Shown here in pieces: positions 59,393 to 60,681 of a stretch of 60,681 bases of DNA. Positions within the stretch are counted from its first letter, which is position 1. Every line of letters begins with the position of its first letter. Both the position numbers and the translations under genes were made by a program. The stretch lies in assembly GCA_937893015.1 (NCBI GenBank), contig CALBJX010000040.1:1-60681 (forward strand), in the 5' to 3' direction. Origin of the DNA: an uncultured Verrucomicrobiales bacterium. GTDB lineage: Bacteria; Verrucomicrobiota; Verrucomicrobiia; Verrucomicrobiales; Akkermansiaceae. The notes under the pieces are model-generated. The model did no database searches. It was not told the origin of the DNA and saw only the letters and a list, made by a program, of their open reading frames with translations.

Positions 59393-60097
59393 TCAGAGTG
59401 CGTCGTTCAGCGGGAAGCTGTACTGATACACCGTCCCCATGGGATGCACGTAATAATGCCACCACTCCTTGGAGTAGTTCTTCATGCCCGCATCTTCCAT
59501 GGCCTTGCACAGTCGGCGGCGGTTCGCCTTTTGCTCGGGCGTGAGGTGCGGGTAATCCGTAGCGGAGGATTCATCCAGCAAATCGTGGTGCCCGCCCATG
59601 TCGCATTCCTTGCCGTCTTTCTGGCGGATGAGGGTGATATCCACCGCCACCCCCCAGCTATGCTCGCTGACGGTGCCGATGTACTTGCCCTCGTAGATAC
59701 CCCGCTTGCTGATGTTCGGGTAGAATCGCGCCTTCATGCGGTCATCGTCCGTCTTGCTCCAGCCGTAGAAATCCTGCATGGCGAGGGCCGGGCGGTAGGC
59801 ATCATAAATGCGCAGACCATAGCCGTCCTTGGCGAGAGCCGCCGCCGCACGGGCCACGCACTCCGCCGCATCCCGTCGCAGCACGGCGCGGTGCCCCGTG
59901 TAGCCCCATATCGGGCGCCCGACAAAGTTGTCGCTGCCCGCGTACTTCAAATCCGTCTGTACCATCGGTGCTACGGTGTCAACAAAGCAAAAATCCTTCG
60001 GCAGCTGCTGCGGCAGGATAGGCTCGGGCAGGGTGTTGCACTGCACAAGTAGCGCGGCGCAGAGGGCAGAGAGCAGGGCGGATGTCAGCGGTTTCAC
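59393..60097 (-). CDS. VanX/DdpX-like D-Ala-D-Ala dipeptidase (M15D)
   Basis: 234 residues. Lipoprotein signal M-K-P-L-T-S-A-L-L-S-A-L-C-A-A-L-L-V-Q-C, unlike cytoplasmic VanX. The zinc site is S-E-H-S-W-G-V-A-V-D-I-T plus E-W-W-H-Y-Y (catalytic Glu and third ligand). Y-D-A-Y-R-P precedes it, as in the M15D family. It probably trims D-Ala-D-Ala from peptidoglycan fragments in the periplasm. No vanH/vanA neighbours, so there is no evidence for glycopeptide resistance. Confidence 0.9.
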   Translation of the reverse strand: MKPLTSALLSALCAALLVQCNTLPEPILPQQLPKDFCFVDTVAPMVQTDLKYAGSDNFVGRPIWGYTGHRAVLRRDAAECVARAAAALAKDGYGLRIYDAYRPALAMQDFYGWSKTDDDRMKARFYPNISKRGIYEGKYIGTVSEHSWGVAVDITLIRQKDGKECDMGGHHDLLDESSATDYPHLTPEQKANRRRLCKAMEDAGMKNYSKEWWHYYVHPMGTVYQYSFPLNDAL

Positions 60098-60326
60098 GGC
60101 GCTACTCTACCACACGCCTCCGGTGTTCGCAAGGAAAACGCTGCTTGTGCGAGGGGCATTTCAGCAACTTTTCCTAAGTAATATCGCTTCGAAAACTGCC
60201 GTTTCGGTGCATTTTTTGCTCTCCGCTTTCGAATTGACCGATTTTTTTTGTGGGTCTGAAAGGCTTGAAAAATCGGCCTTTGTGCGTGAATTTTTCCTAA
60301 AAATTGATTTTTCTTTCAAATTTAGC
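60098..60326. other. AT-rich gap upstream of the rRNA promoter
   Basis: No gene or RNA is recognised. The last ~40 bases (60285-60326) are A/T-rich tracts in the place of an UP element. Confidence 0.5.
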
Positions 60327-60355
60327 TTGACGGTTTGTCTCCTCATCTGTATACT
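60327..60355 (+). promoter_or_regulatory. rRNA operon promoter
   Basis: TTGACG (60327-60332), exact 17-base spacer, TATACT (60350-60355), with an A/T-rich UP-like region just upstream. It has the same -35/-10 form as the tRNA-Ser promoter. Confidence 0.88.
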
Positions 60356-60361
60356 CAGCGG

Positions 60362-60662
60362 CACCCCGCAACGGGGAGGCTCGAATGAGTGATTGTGAGT
60401 GAAACATCTTGCGGTTGCTTCTGCCGAGCGAGGCAATTTTCCAAGGTTCGACTTTCCGAGGTGCTGAGCGATGCCGAGAGGCGACGCAGCGGTTACAACC
60501 TACCGCGAGGAGCACCGGAGAGGATAAAGAGAGGGAAAGAAAAGGTCGTGACGCGTGCCGTGGCCCACGCCGAGATGCTTCTTCAGGGAAGCGGAGCGGG
60601 GTAACACGGTACTGTCAGAATAGTAATTCTGATGGTCCAGCAATTTCTTAAATAATCTATTA
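60362..60662 (+). other. rRNA 5' leader
   Basis: About 300 transcribed bases before 16S. It contains several small hairpins, including TGTCAGAAT-AGTA-ATTCTGATGG shortly before the 16S start, which may be part of the RNase III processing stem with the missing 3' flank. No clear boxA was found. Confidence 0.6.
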
Positions 60663-60681
60663 TGGAGAGTTTGATTCTGGC
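60663..60681 (+). rRNA. 16S ribosomal RNA, 5' end only
   Basis: The final bases, TGGAGAGTTTGATTCTGGC, match the conserved 5' end of bacterial 16S rRNA (AGAGTTTGATYMTGGC primer region). The gene continues past the window. The exact mature 5' end cannot be fixed. Confidence 0.93.

Noticed and set aside
59393..60097. Glycopeptide resistance via VanX
   Set aside because: No vanH, vanA or vanRS genes nearby, and the protein is a lipoprotein, so peptidoglycan turnover is likelier.

Overview
The window looks like chromosomal DNA of a GC-rich, Gram-negative, fermentative gut member of the Verrucomicrobiota, probably Akkermansia-like. This is inferred from the outer-membrane barrels, the autotransporter, an M60 mucinase-type peptidase, pyruvate formate-lyase, and the scarcity of Shine-Dalgarno sites. 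It ends in the first bases of a 16S rRNA gene, which would settle the taxonomy if extended.

Layout. 1-2.4 kb: TRL-like lipoprotein, secreted protein, KhpB-type RNA binder, Bax-inhibitor-1 protein. 2.6-5.3 kb: histidine cluster hisH-hisA-hisF-hisIE. 5.5-9.2 kb: MBL hydrolase, ankyrin-M60 peptidase, rpsT, small zinc ribbon. 9.3-15.9 kb: two minus-strand groups of unassigned membrane and secreted proteins. 16-17.2 kb: malate dehydrogenase and tRNA-Ser(GCU). 17.3-19.8 kb: membrane protein, outer-membrane barrel and tyrosine recombinase around an apparent invertible promoter. 19.9-23.7 kb: TIM-barrel epimerase, lipoprotein, topoisomerase A subunit. 23.8-26.4 kb: TIR-TM-DUF4384 protein overlapped by an M28 peptidase. 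26.5-32.1 kb: four-gene Gld-type ABC system. 32.2-37.6 kb: Sel1 lipoprotein, LysR regulator, AspT/YidE-type transporter, DUF805 protein. 37.8-43.1 kb: fmt, Pro/Ala-rich lipoprotein, tyrA, hemL, rimO. 43.3-46.4 kb: pflB and pflA. 46.4-50.4 kb: Fic protein, a repeat-rich gap holding a probable small RNA, and tandem thioredoxin-like secreted proteins. 50.4-60.1 kb: YbaK, DOMON-like protein, fabH, autotransporter, second tyrosine recombinase, membrane protein, aspS, His-rich lipoprotein, VanX-type dipeptidase. 60.3 kb onward: rRNA promoter, leader and 16S start.

The most striking finding is a perfect 14-bp inverted repeat (18524-18537 and 18675-18688) between the barrel gene and a divergent tyrosine recombinase gene. 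In the orientation given, the barrel's -10 box (TATGAT) has a poor -35 (CACGCC). Inverting the 137 bp between the repeats would replace it with TTGACC at exactly 17 bp. The sequence therefore predicts a phase-variable promoter captured OFF. Other notable points are the TIR-DUF4384/M28 pair with foreign-looking base composition, many promoters whose -10 lies 6-10 bases before the start codon (near-leaderless mRNAs), palindromic intergenic elements (one with 23-bp terminal inverted repeats), and a promoter-plus-terminator small RNA at about 48338-48422. No CRISPR array, prophage or insertion sequence was recognised.
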